From positions 1-15,263 of the forward strand of contig JBKQWF010000304.1 in NCBI GenBank assembly GCA_052139695.1: DNA of 15,263 nt, given 5' to 3'. Shown in pieces: positions 5,100 through 11,894 of the stretch (positions are counted from its first letter, which is position 1; each line of letters starts with the position of its first letter). The notes under the pieces were generated by a model. It was not told where the DNA came from. It did no database searches and worked only from the letters and a program-made list of their open reading frames with translations. The position numbers were made by a program, and so were the translations under genes. This DNA comes from PLGF01 sp052139695 (lineage in GTDB: Bacteria; Verrucomicrobiota; Verrucomicrobiia; Limisphaerales; Palsa-1400).

Positions 5100-7766
5100 A
5101 TGGGTGATACATGGACACGCGGGATGAACATCGCGGCGCGGACGGTCAAGGGCCGCGCTAGCAGCAGCGAACCGGCCGCAGGCATCCTGGCCATTTTGCT
5201 GGCACTCGCCTTTAGCTGGACGGCGCGCGCGGACGAATACCACGCCGAACCGTATCTGGGTTCTGATGTTTTCGCCGATACCTGGGTGGCCACGGATGGA
5301 GCCGGGCGCGCGCTGCCAGGTTTAAACGAGTGTGGCCCGCCAAGAAAGGACAGGTGGGTGGGAATCTTCTATTGGACATGGCATCTGCCGCACTCAGACG
5401 GCCCCAATGACAACACCAAAACCCTCGCGGCAGAGAGCAACGGCATCGTTCATTGGCCAGAAAACGGGGCGCCCTCTTATTGGGGGGAACCGGAATTGGG
5501 CTATTATCTCATGACCGACCCGTTCGTTATTCGCAAGCACGCCAGCATGCTGGCCGACGCCGGGATCGATGTCATCCTCTTCGATACCACCAACCCACCT
5601 TTCACCTGGAAGGATGAATACGAGGCCTTGTGCCGCGAATACGCGTCCATGCGGCAGCAAGGTCTGCGCACGCCGAAGATTGCTCTCATCGCTCCGTTTG
5701 GGGATCCGCAGCCGATCACGGACCAGCTCTGGCGCGACCTCTACAAGCCTGGCTTGTGGAAAGAGCTGTGGTTTCTCTGGGAAGGCAAGCCGCTCTTGCT
5801 GGCCGACAAGCAATTCATCAAGGACCCTGAAACGCTCGCTTTCTTCACCTTTCGCCGCCCGATGCCCGATTACTGGATTGGACCCTCTGGTGCGGACCAA
5901 TGGAGCTGGCTGGAAGTGTATCCGCAACACGTTTTTACGAACGCCCAGGGAGAAAACGAGCAAATGAGCGTGGGTGTGGCGCAGAATGCCTTGCGCAACA
6001 CGCCGGGACCGGCCCCTATGAGCGACCAAGCCGGCGCGATGGGTAGAAGCTGGCATGACGGAAAGCGCGACCTCCGCCCGAAGGCAGTGGAGTTGGGACT
6101 GAATTTCGACGAACAATGGCGGCGCGCCTTGGAGAAGGACCCAAAATTTATATTTGTCACCGGCTGGAACGAGTGGATCGCCGGCCGCTACACGAACTGG
6201 AGCCATTATTCCGACGCGGATTGCTATTATCCCGGCGGCTTGTTTGTCGATGAGTACACCCAGGAATACAGCCGCGATTGTGAGCCGATGCGTGGCGGTC
6301 ACGGCGACAATTACTATTATCAACTGGCGAGCTGGGTCAGGAAATACAAAGGCGTGCGCGAACGGCCCTTGGCCCTGGGTCCAAGCCGCATCGTGATCGA
6401 CGGCGCGTTTGATGATTGGAAAGATGTGAAACCCGAGTTTCGCGACACCATCGGGGATACGGTCCACCGTGACCATAAAGGCGTCGGCAGCCTGGTGTAT
6501 CGCAACGATACCGGGCGGAACGATTTCGTGATGTGCAAGTGCGCGTACGATGCGACGAATCTGTATTTCTACGTCCGGACGCTGGCGAAGATCACGCCCC
6601 GGACCGATACAAATTGGATGCTGCTGTTCCTGGACACCGACCGCGATGCCGCGACGGGCTGGTTCGGCTACGACTATCTCGTAAATTTAGAAGTGACGGG
6701 AGACCAGACAACGACTGTCAAAGCCTGGCGCTCTGGGAGTTGGGAAACCGTGGGCCAGGTTCCCTATCGTGTCAATGGCAACGGGCTGGAACTCGCTGTC
6801 CCACGGGCGCTGCTTGGCCAGACCAATAGCGAGCCTGCCTTTGACTTCCATTGGGCTGACAACATTCAAGGCTTCGATGACATTTCGCAATTCGGCGTCA
6901 ATGGCGACAGCGCGCCAAACCGGCGATGGAATTACCGCTGCGAAGCGCTGCAGGCTGGCGACAAGAATGTCAACCAGTGGACTCGCGTAGGCCCGTTGGG
7001 CGAGATTCCAACTCGCCTGAGTGAAAGCCTGCCCCTCTCCCATCAGCGGGAAGCAGGGCTCTGGGCAAAGTATGAGCCAATGAGCGATGAGTTCGATCGC
7101 GGCTTTCTGGATACCAACAAATGGGTTCGCAACCTGGAGTGGTGGGAAGGCCGCCCGCCCGCGCCGTTTAAAGCGGAAAACGTCACCGTCTCGGGAGGAC
7201 AGCTCCAACTGACCATGCGCAAAGAGCCGGTGCCTGAGCCGTTCCGTCAATCCGGCTATCACGATTACACCTCGGCCGCTCTCCATTCGAAAGACCGCAC
7301 CTGCTACGGCTATTTCGAAGTCAAAGCTCGTCCCATGAATTCAGCCGGGTCCAGCTCCTTCTGGTTCCAGCAAGACTCCGCGCCCGACTGGGCCACGGAG
7401 ATCGACGTCTTCGAGATCGGCGGCAAAACTCCGGGGCACGAAAAGGATGACAACATGACCCTCCATGTCTTTGCCACGCCCGGGGAACGGAAGCACTGGT
7501 CCGTCGGCACGCATTGGGAAGCACCTTGGAAATTGGCCGCCGATTTCCATGTGTATGGCCTGGAATGGGACAAGGAGGACATCAAGTATTACGTCGATGG
7601 CGTCCTGGTCCGCCAGGTGCAGAACACTCATTGGCACCAGCCCTTGTATCTCATCTTTGACAGCGAGACCATGCCCGAATGGTTCGGAATGCCCAACGAC
7701 AGCGACCTGCCCTCGACCTTCAGCATCCAATACGTGCGCGGCTGGAAAAGACGGCAAACGGATTAA
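5100..7766 (+). CDS. Secreted GH71/99-like + CBM9-like + GH16 multidomain glycoside hydrolase
   Basis: An 888-residue exported protein. A signal peptide ends near residue 44 (GILAILLALAFSWTARA, then DEY); the true start may be the ATG at 5124. Residues 80-425 form a TIM-barrel region like GH71/GH99/WbsX proteins (WVGIFYWTWHLPH, DAGIDVILFDTTN, FVTGWNEWIAGRY with E358). Residues 430-600 resemble a CBM9-like sugar-binding domain (IDGAFDDWKD, NLYFYVRTL, MLLFLDTDRDAATGW). Residues 655-885 are a GH16 domain with the full catalytic motif EIDVFE: E767 nucleophile, D769, E772 acid/base; GYFEVKARP and EWDKEDIKYYVDG support it. GH16 enzymes cleave beta-1,3/1,4-glucans or agar/carrageenan-type galactans; the exact substrate cannot be told. 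In the barrel the second GH99 glutamate position seems to be A361, so that domain may bind rather than cut. Confidence 0.85.
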   Translation: MGDTWTRGMNIAARTVKGRASSSEPAAGILAILLALAFSWTARADEYHAEPYLGSDVFADTWVATDGAGRALPGLNECGPPRKDRWVGIFYWTWHLPHSDGPNDNTKTLAAESNGIVHWPENGAPSYWGEPELGYYLMTDPFVIRKHASMLADAGIDVILFDTTNPPFTWKDEYEALCREYASMRQQGLRTPKIALIAPFGDPQPITDQLWRDLYKPGLWKELWFLWEGKPLLLADKQFIKDPETLAFFTFRRPMPDYWIGPSGADQWSWLEVYPQHVFTNAQGENEQMSVGVAQNALRNTPGPAPMSDQAGAMGRSWHDGKRDLRPKAVELGLNFDEQWRRALEKDPKFIFVTGWNEWIAGRYTNWSHYSDADCYYPGGLFVDEYTQEYSRDCEPMRGGHGDNYYYQLASWVRKYKGVRERPLALGPSRIVIDGAFDDWKDVKPEFRDTIGDTVHRDHKGVGSLVYRNDTGRNDFVMCKCAYDATNLYFYVRTLAKITPRTDTNWMLLFLDTDRDAATGWFGYDYLVNLEVTGDQTTTVKAWRSGSWETVGQVPYRVNGNGLELAVPRALLGQTNSEPAFDFHWADNIQGFDDISQFGVNGDSAPNRRWNYRCEALQAGDKNVNQWTRVGPLGEIPTRLSESLPLSHQREAGLWAKYEPMSDEFDRGFLDTNKWVRNLEWWEGRPPAPFKAENVTVSGGQLQLTMRKEPVPEPFRQSGYHDYTSAALHSKDRTCYGYFEVKARPMNSAGSSSFWFQQDSAPDWATEIDVFEIGGKTPGHEKDDNMTLHVFATPGERKHWSVGTHWEAPWKLAADFHVYGLEWDKEDIKYYVDGVLVRQVQNTHWHQPLYLIFDSETMPEWFGMPNDSDLPSTFSIQYVRGWKRRQTD

Positions 7767-9157
7767 GAGACGGTGCTTCGCACCTCGCCGGATTTAAGGC
7801 GGGTGCGCAGCTTTTGGCCGGGTTGGGTGGTCTCAGCGGTGCGGATGATTTCGCCGCTGGCTTCGTCGAGCGTGATGGAGTAGCCGCGCGCCAGCACTTG
7901 TTCCGGGCCGAGAAGCCGCAGCCGCGCGACGAGCGTGCCGCAATGCTGGCGGCGGGATTCAAGCTGGCGGCCAGCTTGTTCGCGCAGGCGGCGTTGCGCC
8001 TGCCGCAGCAATTCTCCGCGTCGCGCCAGCGCCTGGCCGGGGCGCATCCGGCTGAGGCGTGAGGCCAGATTGCCGGCCGTGAGCTTCATCTTTTGCAAGG
8101 AGCGCCGCGCGCAGCGCGCGAGCATGGTTTGAAGTTCATCCAGGCGCTGCAGGCGCTGGTTGAATTGCCGGCGCGGATGCAATGCCAGCAAACGCTGGCC
8201 TAATTGACGCCAATGACGCTGTTCCGCGGCGAGGCGGCGCCGGAGCACTTCCCGCATCTGGCCCTCCGCTTGGGCGGCCCATTTGCAACTGGAAAAGATG
8301 GCTTCCGTCAAAATCTCCGCGGCGGCGCTGGGAGTGGCGGCACGGAAGTCCGCGACAAAATCGCTAATGGTGAAATCGATTTCATGTCCCACGGCGGAAA
8401 TGACCGGCACGGCGGAATGAAAAATGGCACGGGCTACGGCTTCTTCATTAAACGCCCACAAATCTTCCAGGCTGCCCCCGCCGCGAGTGACAAGTATAAT
8501 ATCCAGGGCGCGCCCCGGCAGCCGGGACCACTGGTTGAGCAAAGCGACGCTGGCGGCAATTTCCGCGGCGGCGGCGGCGCCCTGCACCGCGCAGGGGGCG
8601 AGGATGATCTCCAGCCCAGGATGGCGGCGCTGCAAAACGTGCAGGACATCGCGAATCGCCGCGCCGGTCGGAGAAGTCGCCAAACCGATGCGCCGCGGAA
8701 AACGCGGCAGCGGCCTTTTTCGTTCGGAAGCGAAAAGGCCTTCGGCGGCGAGCTTGAGCTTGAGCTTTTCGAAGGCGGCCTGGAGCGCGCCGACGCCTTG
8801 CAACTCCACCACCAGCACGCGCAATTGATATTGGCCGCGAGGCTCATACACCGTCAGTTCGCCTTTCAAAACCACCTGCCGCCCATCCTGGACGGCGGCG
8901 CGCTCGGCCACCGGATCGCCGCGGAAAATCACGCAACTGATTTGCGCGGCGGCGTCTTTGAGGGTGAAATAAATGTGGCCCGAGGACTGGATTCGGCAAT
9001 TGGTGATCTCCCCCGCGACCCAAATCTGGCCGAACTGTTTCTCGAGCAGGCGGCGGATGTCAATCGTCAATTCCCGGACGGAGAAAACCCGGCGGCTGAC
9101 CTGGGGCGGAAAGAGTTCGCCGCTAAAATCCCACTGCGATGAGATGGACTTGGGCAT
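7763..9157 (-). CDS. xseA: Exodeoxyribonuclease VII large subunit
   Basis: A 464-residue XseA, close to the 456 of E. coli. With XseB it degrades single-stranded DNA from both ends into oligonucleotides in the cytoplasm, in repair and recombination. An N-terminal OB-fold (about residues 24-120: FSVRELTIDIRRLLEKQF, GHIYFTLKDA, GELTVYEPRGQYQL) precedes the catalytic core with TSPTGAAIRDVLHVLQRR (161-178), TRGGGSLEDLWAFN (224-237) and SAVGHEIDFTISDFVADFRA (254-273). A long arginine/glutamine-rich coiled coil and a C-terminal RGYSI segment follow. I chose the ATG at 9157, not the upstream frame extension to 9286, because it gives the family N-terminus and overlaps the ymdB stop by one base (TGATG), implying translational coupling. 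No xseB is seen nearby. The stop overlaps the GH16 gene's stop. Confidence 0.95.
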   Translation of the reverse strand: MPKSISSQWDFSGELFPPQVSRRVFSVRELTIDIRRLLEKQFGQIWVAGEITNCRIQSSGHIYFTLKDAAAQISCVIFRGDPVAERAAVQDGRQVVLKGELTVYEPRGQYQLRVLVVELQGVGALQAAFEKLKLKLAAEGLFASERKRPLPRFPRRIGLATSPTGAAIRDVLHVLQRRHPGLEIILAPCAVQGAAAAAEIAASVALLNQWSRLPGRALDIILVTRGGGSLEDLWAFNEEAVARAIFHSAVPVISAVGHEIDFTISDFVADFRAATPSAAAEILTEAIFSSCKWAAQAEGQMREVLRRRLAAEQRHWRQLGQRLLALHPRRQFNQRLQRLDELQTMLARCARRSLQKMKLTAGNLASRLSRMRPGQALARRGELLRQAQRRLREQAGRQLESRRQHCGTLVARLRLLGPEQVLARGYSITLDEASGEIIRTAETTQPGQKLRTRLKSGEVRSTVS

Positions 9158-9939
9158 CAGGGCAACGGCTCGGAGACTCGCTCGATGGAGAGCGCGCGGC
9201 CCGATTCCGGGTCCACGCGCACGACCGCCCCTTGCAAAAGGATGCGGCCCGAGGCCACGCCGAATTTTTGCGGCGTATTTGTGCAAAAACGGCGGATGAT
9301 CGGTTCGATCTCGCGTCCCAGGACGCTTTCGTGCGGGCCGGTGAAGCCCGCATCTGTCAAATAGGCTGTCCCGCCGGGGAAGATTTGCTCGTCGGCCGTT
9401 TGCACGTGCGTATGGGTGCCGATGACGGCGCTGACCTGGCCGTCCAACATGCGGGCCAGGGCGATTTTTTCCGAAGTCGCCTCGGCGTGCATATCAACAA
9501 AAATGATCTTCGCCAATTGGCGCAAGCGCGGCACTTCCACCTGGGCGCAAAGAAACGGATTTTCCAGCGCTTGCAAAAAGGTGCGGCCTTGCAGGTTGAG
9601 CACGGCCACGGGCGGGAGGCCTTCCGACCACCAGATGGTGCTGCCCTGGCCGATGGTCCCGGGGGGATAATTAAACGGGCGCAGAAAGCGCGCTTCCGTC
9701 TGCAAAAGCATATTGACCTCCTTCTGGTCCCAAAGATGGTCGCCGGTGGTAATAATATTAACGCCGGCATCGAGAATTTCAGTCGCGGTGTTGACGGTGA
9801 TGCCCGCGCCCCCGGCGGCATTTTCCCCGTTGGCAATGACCATGTCGATCTGATGCCGCTGGCGCAGTCCCGGAAGCAACTTGCGCAACCCATGGCGCCC
9901 CGGTTCACCGACGATGTCCCCAACAAAAAGGAGGTTCAC
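9157..9939 (-). CDS. ymdB: YmdB-type metallophosphoesterase (TIGR00282)
   Basis: A 260-residue dinuclear-metal phosphodiesterase of the YmdB/TIGR00282 family; characterised members act on 2',3'- and 3',5'-cyclic nucleotides and in Bacillus influence biofilm and motility. Metal-site motifs are in order: VGDIVG (D8), ANGENAAGG (E39, N40), TTGDHLWD (D67, H68), VDMHAE (H151) and GTHTHVQTAD (H176, H178). Position 67 is Asp where the Bacillus protein has Asn, a variant I believe occurs in other phyla. The start is a GTG at 9939; a GGAGG lies 13 bases upstream, farther than usual. The gene leads a two-gene unit with xseA. It diverges from the DUF433 antitoxin gene across 168 bases. Confidence 0.93.
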   Translation of the reverse strand: MNLLFVGDIVGEPGRHGLRKLLPGLRQRHQIDMVIANGENAAGGAGITVNTATEILDAGVNIITTGDHLWDQKEVNMLLQTEARFLRPFNYPPGTIGQGSTIWWSEGLPPVAVLNLQGRTFLQALENPFLCAQVEVPRLRQLAKIIFVDMHAEATSEKIALARMLDGQVSAVIGTHTHVQTADEQIFPGGTAYLTDAGFTGPHESVLGREIEPIIRRFCTNTPQKFGVASGRILLQGAVVRVDPESGRALSIERVSEPLP

Positions 9940-10029
9940 AAAAGCAGCTTAACCTCCGGATGGCGGCTGGCAAGCCCTTGCGGTAATCAGCAGCCTCGGG
10001 TGCATCGTTTTTTTCGGGCAAGTTCTGCT

Positions 10030-10054
10030 GGCAGAGTAATTACTTTACTCTGCC
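10030..10054. promoter_or_regulatory. 10-bp inverted repeat between ymdB and the DUF433 gene
   Basis: GGCAGAGTAA (10030-10039) and TTACTCTGCC (10045-10054) form a perfect palindrome around TTACT. It lies between two divergent genes, so it is unlikely to be a terminator. An operator for the downstream toxin-antitoxin-type module, which is commonly self-repressed, is the simplest reading, but only position supports it. Confidence 0.4.
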
Positions 10055-10107
10055 GTGGGCGCAAATGAGACGCTTGCCCCAAACATTCATCGCGACTAGA
10101 TTAAAAC

Positions 10108-10410
10108 ATGAGTTTTGCTGGAGAAGCCGCGGCCACTGAGTTGGGTGCCATGATTGTCCGTTCGCCGGACAACCTCAACGGCAAGCCGCGTATCAAGGGC
10201 CATCGGATCGGCGTCCACCGCGTGGCTGGCTGGTGGAAATCAGGGTTGAGCATTGAGGAAATAGGCCAGCGGCTGTCCACGCTCGCTCCCGCGGAAATCC
10301 ACGCGGCACTGGCCTATTATCATTTGCACCGGGAGGAGATCGAGGGTTATCTTCACGAGGAATGGGAGGCTTGCCGCGACCTTGAACGAAAGGCCCCGGC
10401 CGCCCCTTGA
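10108..10410 (+). CDS. DUF433 domain antitoxin-like protein
   Basis: A 100-residue protein with a DUF433 (VapB-like antitoxin) domain over residues 15-80: IVRSPDNLNGKPRIKGHRIGVHRVAGWW, GLSIEEIGQRL, LAPAEIHAALAYYHLHREEIEGYL. This fold is a winged/helix-turn-helix-like DNA-binding module usually encoded just before a DUF5615 PIN-like toxin, which it would neutralise while repressing the operon. The expected toxin follows at once (its TTG start overlaps this stop) but is broken, so the antitoxin looks orphaned. A promoter-like pair TTGCCC (10074-10079) and TAGATT (10097-10102) with a 17-base spacer lies so close to the ATG that the transcript would be nearly leaderless; no ribosome binding site is visible. 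Confidence 0.85.
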   Translation: MSFAGEAAATELGAMIVRSPDNLNGKPRIKGHRIGVHRVAGWWKSGLSIEEIGQRLSTLAPAEIHAALAYYHLHREEIEGYLHEEWEACRDLERKAPAAP

Positions 10411-10630
10411 GTGCTCTCAGGATTCACCTCGATTCAGCTACAACGTGTCCGACTTTTGTCGGCTGCATTCCACCGTTTTGCATCAAGGCTGCCACCACGC
10501 CGGCATTATTATTGGCGATCAGCAGACGATTTCGACTGGCGAAGAAATGCGGCGCTTGCTCAAGTTGAGCGAAGCAAAAAGCGCGGAAGAAATGAAGGAT
10601 CAATTGGAATTCCTGAACAACTGGAGGTGA
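10407..10630 (+). pseudogene. DUF5615 (PIN-like) toxin with internal deletion and frame change
   Basis: From the TTG at 10407, overlapping the antitoxin stop, the frame reads SALRIHLDS, a typical DUF5615 N-terminus with the first acidic residue. Around 10434 the similarity jumps to a different frame, which reads FSYNVSDFCRLH, HHAGIIIGDQQTISTGEEMRRLL and SAEEMKDQLEFLNNW up to the stop at 10630. That is the C-terminal half of the same family. Roughly 40-45 codons that normally lie between, including the middle acidic residue, are absent. Intact members are about 110-120 residues. A 82-residue frame starting at the ATG at 10382 can still express the C-terminal half, but without the N-terminal strand and active site. 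Confidence 0.75.
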
Positions 10631-10783
10631 ATTTCAATTGAACCTGGCCCGTCTGAGTCATCGGAGGGGGAAATTGGGGACGCAATAGACCATAAAGTCC
10701 CTGAGTCCCTGACTGACGGAGCTTGTATAGCACCGCACAAGGTGTTTTACTCTGGCGGTGTCTAAGGATTTTGCAGCAATTCC
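10631..10783. other. Spacer before cupin gene, left copy of a 12-bp repeat
   Basis: No gene is seen. AAATTGGGGACG occurs at 10671-10682, matching 11313-11324 in the same orientation on the other side of the cupin gene. AAGGA at about 10766 is too far from the cupin ATG to be a good ribosome binding site. Confidence 0.5.
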
Positions 10784-11248
10784 ATGAAAGCCATTCAAGG
10801 GTACCATCTCATCAAGCCGGAAGAGCTTTTCTGGCGGCCCGCCAACCTGATGCGCATCCCGAATGCCGATTATCTGGAACGAACCGGGAGCGAAAATCTC
10901 GCCGCGCGGCTCTGGCGATTGCCCCCGAAGAGCGCCAACACGCTGCACAAGCACATTCGGCAGGAGGAATTTTATTTCGTGCTCGAAGGCACCGGCCGGA
11001 TGCGCGTGGGCGACGCGACGCTGACCGTGCCGCGCTATGGCGGCGTGCTGGTCGGGCCGGACCAGTTGCGCCAGGTGTTCAACGACACCGACGCCGAGGC
11101 GCTCTGGCTCATTATCGGCGCGCCGGAGGAATTGGAATTTCTGCAAGGCGCAAAATCCAAAATGGACCTTTCGCTCATCTATCCGGTTGACCCGAAGCAG
11201 TTGCCCAAGGAACTGGCGGGCGTGGCATGGCCGCCCAAGGATGCTTGA
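10784..11248 (+). CDS. Single-domain cupin protein
   Basis: A 154-residue small cupin. The first cupin motif is clear: LHKHIRQEEFYFVLEGTGRMRVG, with H55, H57 and E61 or E62 as metal ligands. In the second motif, VGPDQLRQVFNDTD, the usual last histidine is replaced by arginine (R96), so the metal site would be three-residue or the protein may bind a ligand without metal. The closing ALWLIIGAPEE is typical of stand-alone cupins of unknown substrate, which act as binding, isomerase or dioxygenase-type proteins. The ATG at 10784 fits the family start; no strong ribosome binding site is present. The gene stands alone, bracketed by a 12-bp direct repeat, and converges with the phosphatase gene. Confidence 0.8.
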   Translation: MKAIQGYHLIKPEELFWRPANLMRIPNADYLERTGSENLAARLWRLPPKSANTLHKHIRQEEFYFVLEGTGRMRVGDATLTVPRYGGVLVGPDQLRQVFNDTDAEALWLIIGAPEELEFLQGAKSKMDLSLIYPVDPKQLPKELAGVAWPPKDA

Positions 11249-11283
11249 ATTCTCTCTGCATGGACTCCCTGATCCTTGACCGA

Positions 11284-11324
11284 CGAAAAATTGGCGAAAA
11301 ATTGGACGCGAAAAATTGGGGACG
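11284..11324. repeat. Three CGAAAAATTGG units and right copy of the 12-bp direct repeat
   Basis: CGAAAAATTGG occurs at 11284-11294, 11295-11305 and 11309-11319. The third copy runs into AAATTGGGGACG (11313-11324), identical to 10671-10682. From memory, an AAATTGGGGACG-type sequence often flanks RAYT (Y1 transposase) elements in this kind of genome; that link is unverified. No transposase gene is present here. Confidence 0.55.
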
Positions 11325-11364
11325 TAGTTAATTTGATTCTGCTTTTGCCTGAGACACACCGCGG

Positions 11365-11886
11365 CTAGGCGCTGCATTGCAGCCGATCTTGAATGAATCT
11401 GGTCCACACGTCGTCAGGCTGCCAAATGGCGTGCAAATCGCCCTCTGCCTCTTGGACGCCCACGTGCTGACACAGCACTCGATAAAGAAACACGAATGCC
11501 GACACGCGCATATTGGCGGCGCAATGAACAAACACCCGCCGGTCACCAAAGGCTTCCATCACTCGGCAGAAGGTTTGTAAATCCTGGTCGGTGGGAGCTT
11601 TGAAATCCACAGGGATATGGATATAGGACATGCCCAAGCTGGTCACAAGGCTCCCCTCGTTTGGAATCGCGTTATCGGATGTTGGGAGGGCGAGATTGAT
11701 GACCGCCTCGAACCCACTCTCTCGAATCATCTGAAACTGCGTCTGCGTGGGCTGACCGGCCGTGCCGAGTCTATCGCCCACCGCACGAAAACTATAGATT
11801 TCGGATAAATTGGTCGGCGACTCCCCCGCAGGCTTCGATTTCATATTACGGTTTGGTTTTCGCAAAACGTTCAGCCTTTGCCCCAT
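11365..11886 (-). CDS. Small cysteine phosphatase (DUF442/PTP-like)
   Basis: A roughly 173-residue protein of the protein-tyrosine-phosphatase-like superfamily nearest the DUF442/beta-lactamase-hydrolase-like group. Features from the ATG at 11886: a family opening (IYSFRAVGDRLGTAGQPTQTQF), a beta strand AVINLALP, a possible acid loop HIPVDF, and the P-loop VFVHCAANMRVSAFVFLYR with C122 and R127. The loop has four residues between Cys and Arg, not the classical five, as in other DUF442-type proteins. It follows guaA on the same strand; the open frame can be extended to a GTG at 11904 that overlaps the guaA stop, so the two are probably cotranscribed. The ATG at 11886 has GGGAG about 11 bases upstream; ATG 11844 is also possible. 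Substrate unknown. Confidence 0.75.
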   Translation of the reverse strand: MGQRLNVLRKPNRNMKSKPAGESPTNLSEIYSFRAVGDRLGTAGQPTQTQFQMIRESGFEAVINLALPTSDNAIPNEGSLVTSLGMSYIHIPVDFKAPTDQDLQTFCRVMEAFGDRRVFVHCAANMRVSAFVFLYRVLCQHVGVQEAEGDLHAIWQPDDVWTRFIQDRLQCSA

Positions 11887-11894
11887 AGGCACCG

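Noticed and set aside
5394..6476. Minus-strand open frame (360 codons) inside the GH16 fusion gene
   Set aside because: The plus strand encodes recognisable barrel motifs over the same stretch; the minus frame has no family features.
8204..9142. Long plus-strand open frame (312 codons) opposite xseA
   Set aside because: It is the mirror of a clear xseA gene, is rich in Gly/Arg/Ala and resembles no protein; GC-rich third positions keep it open.
9139..10068. Plus-strand open frame (309 codons) opposite ymdB
   Set aside because: Antisense shadow of the well-supported metallophosphoesterase gene.
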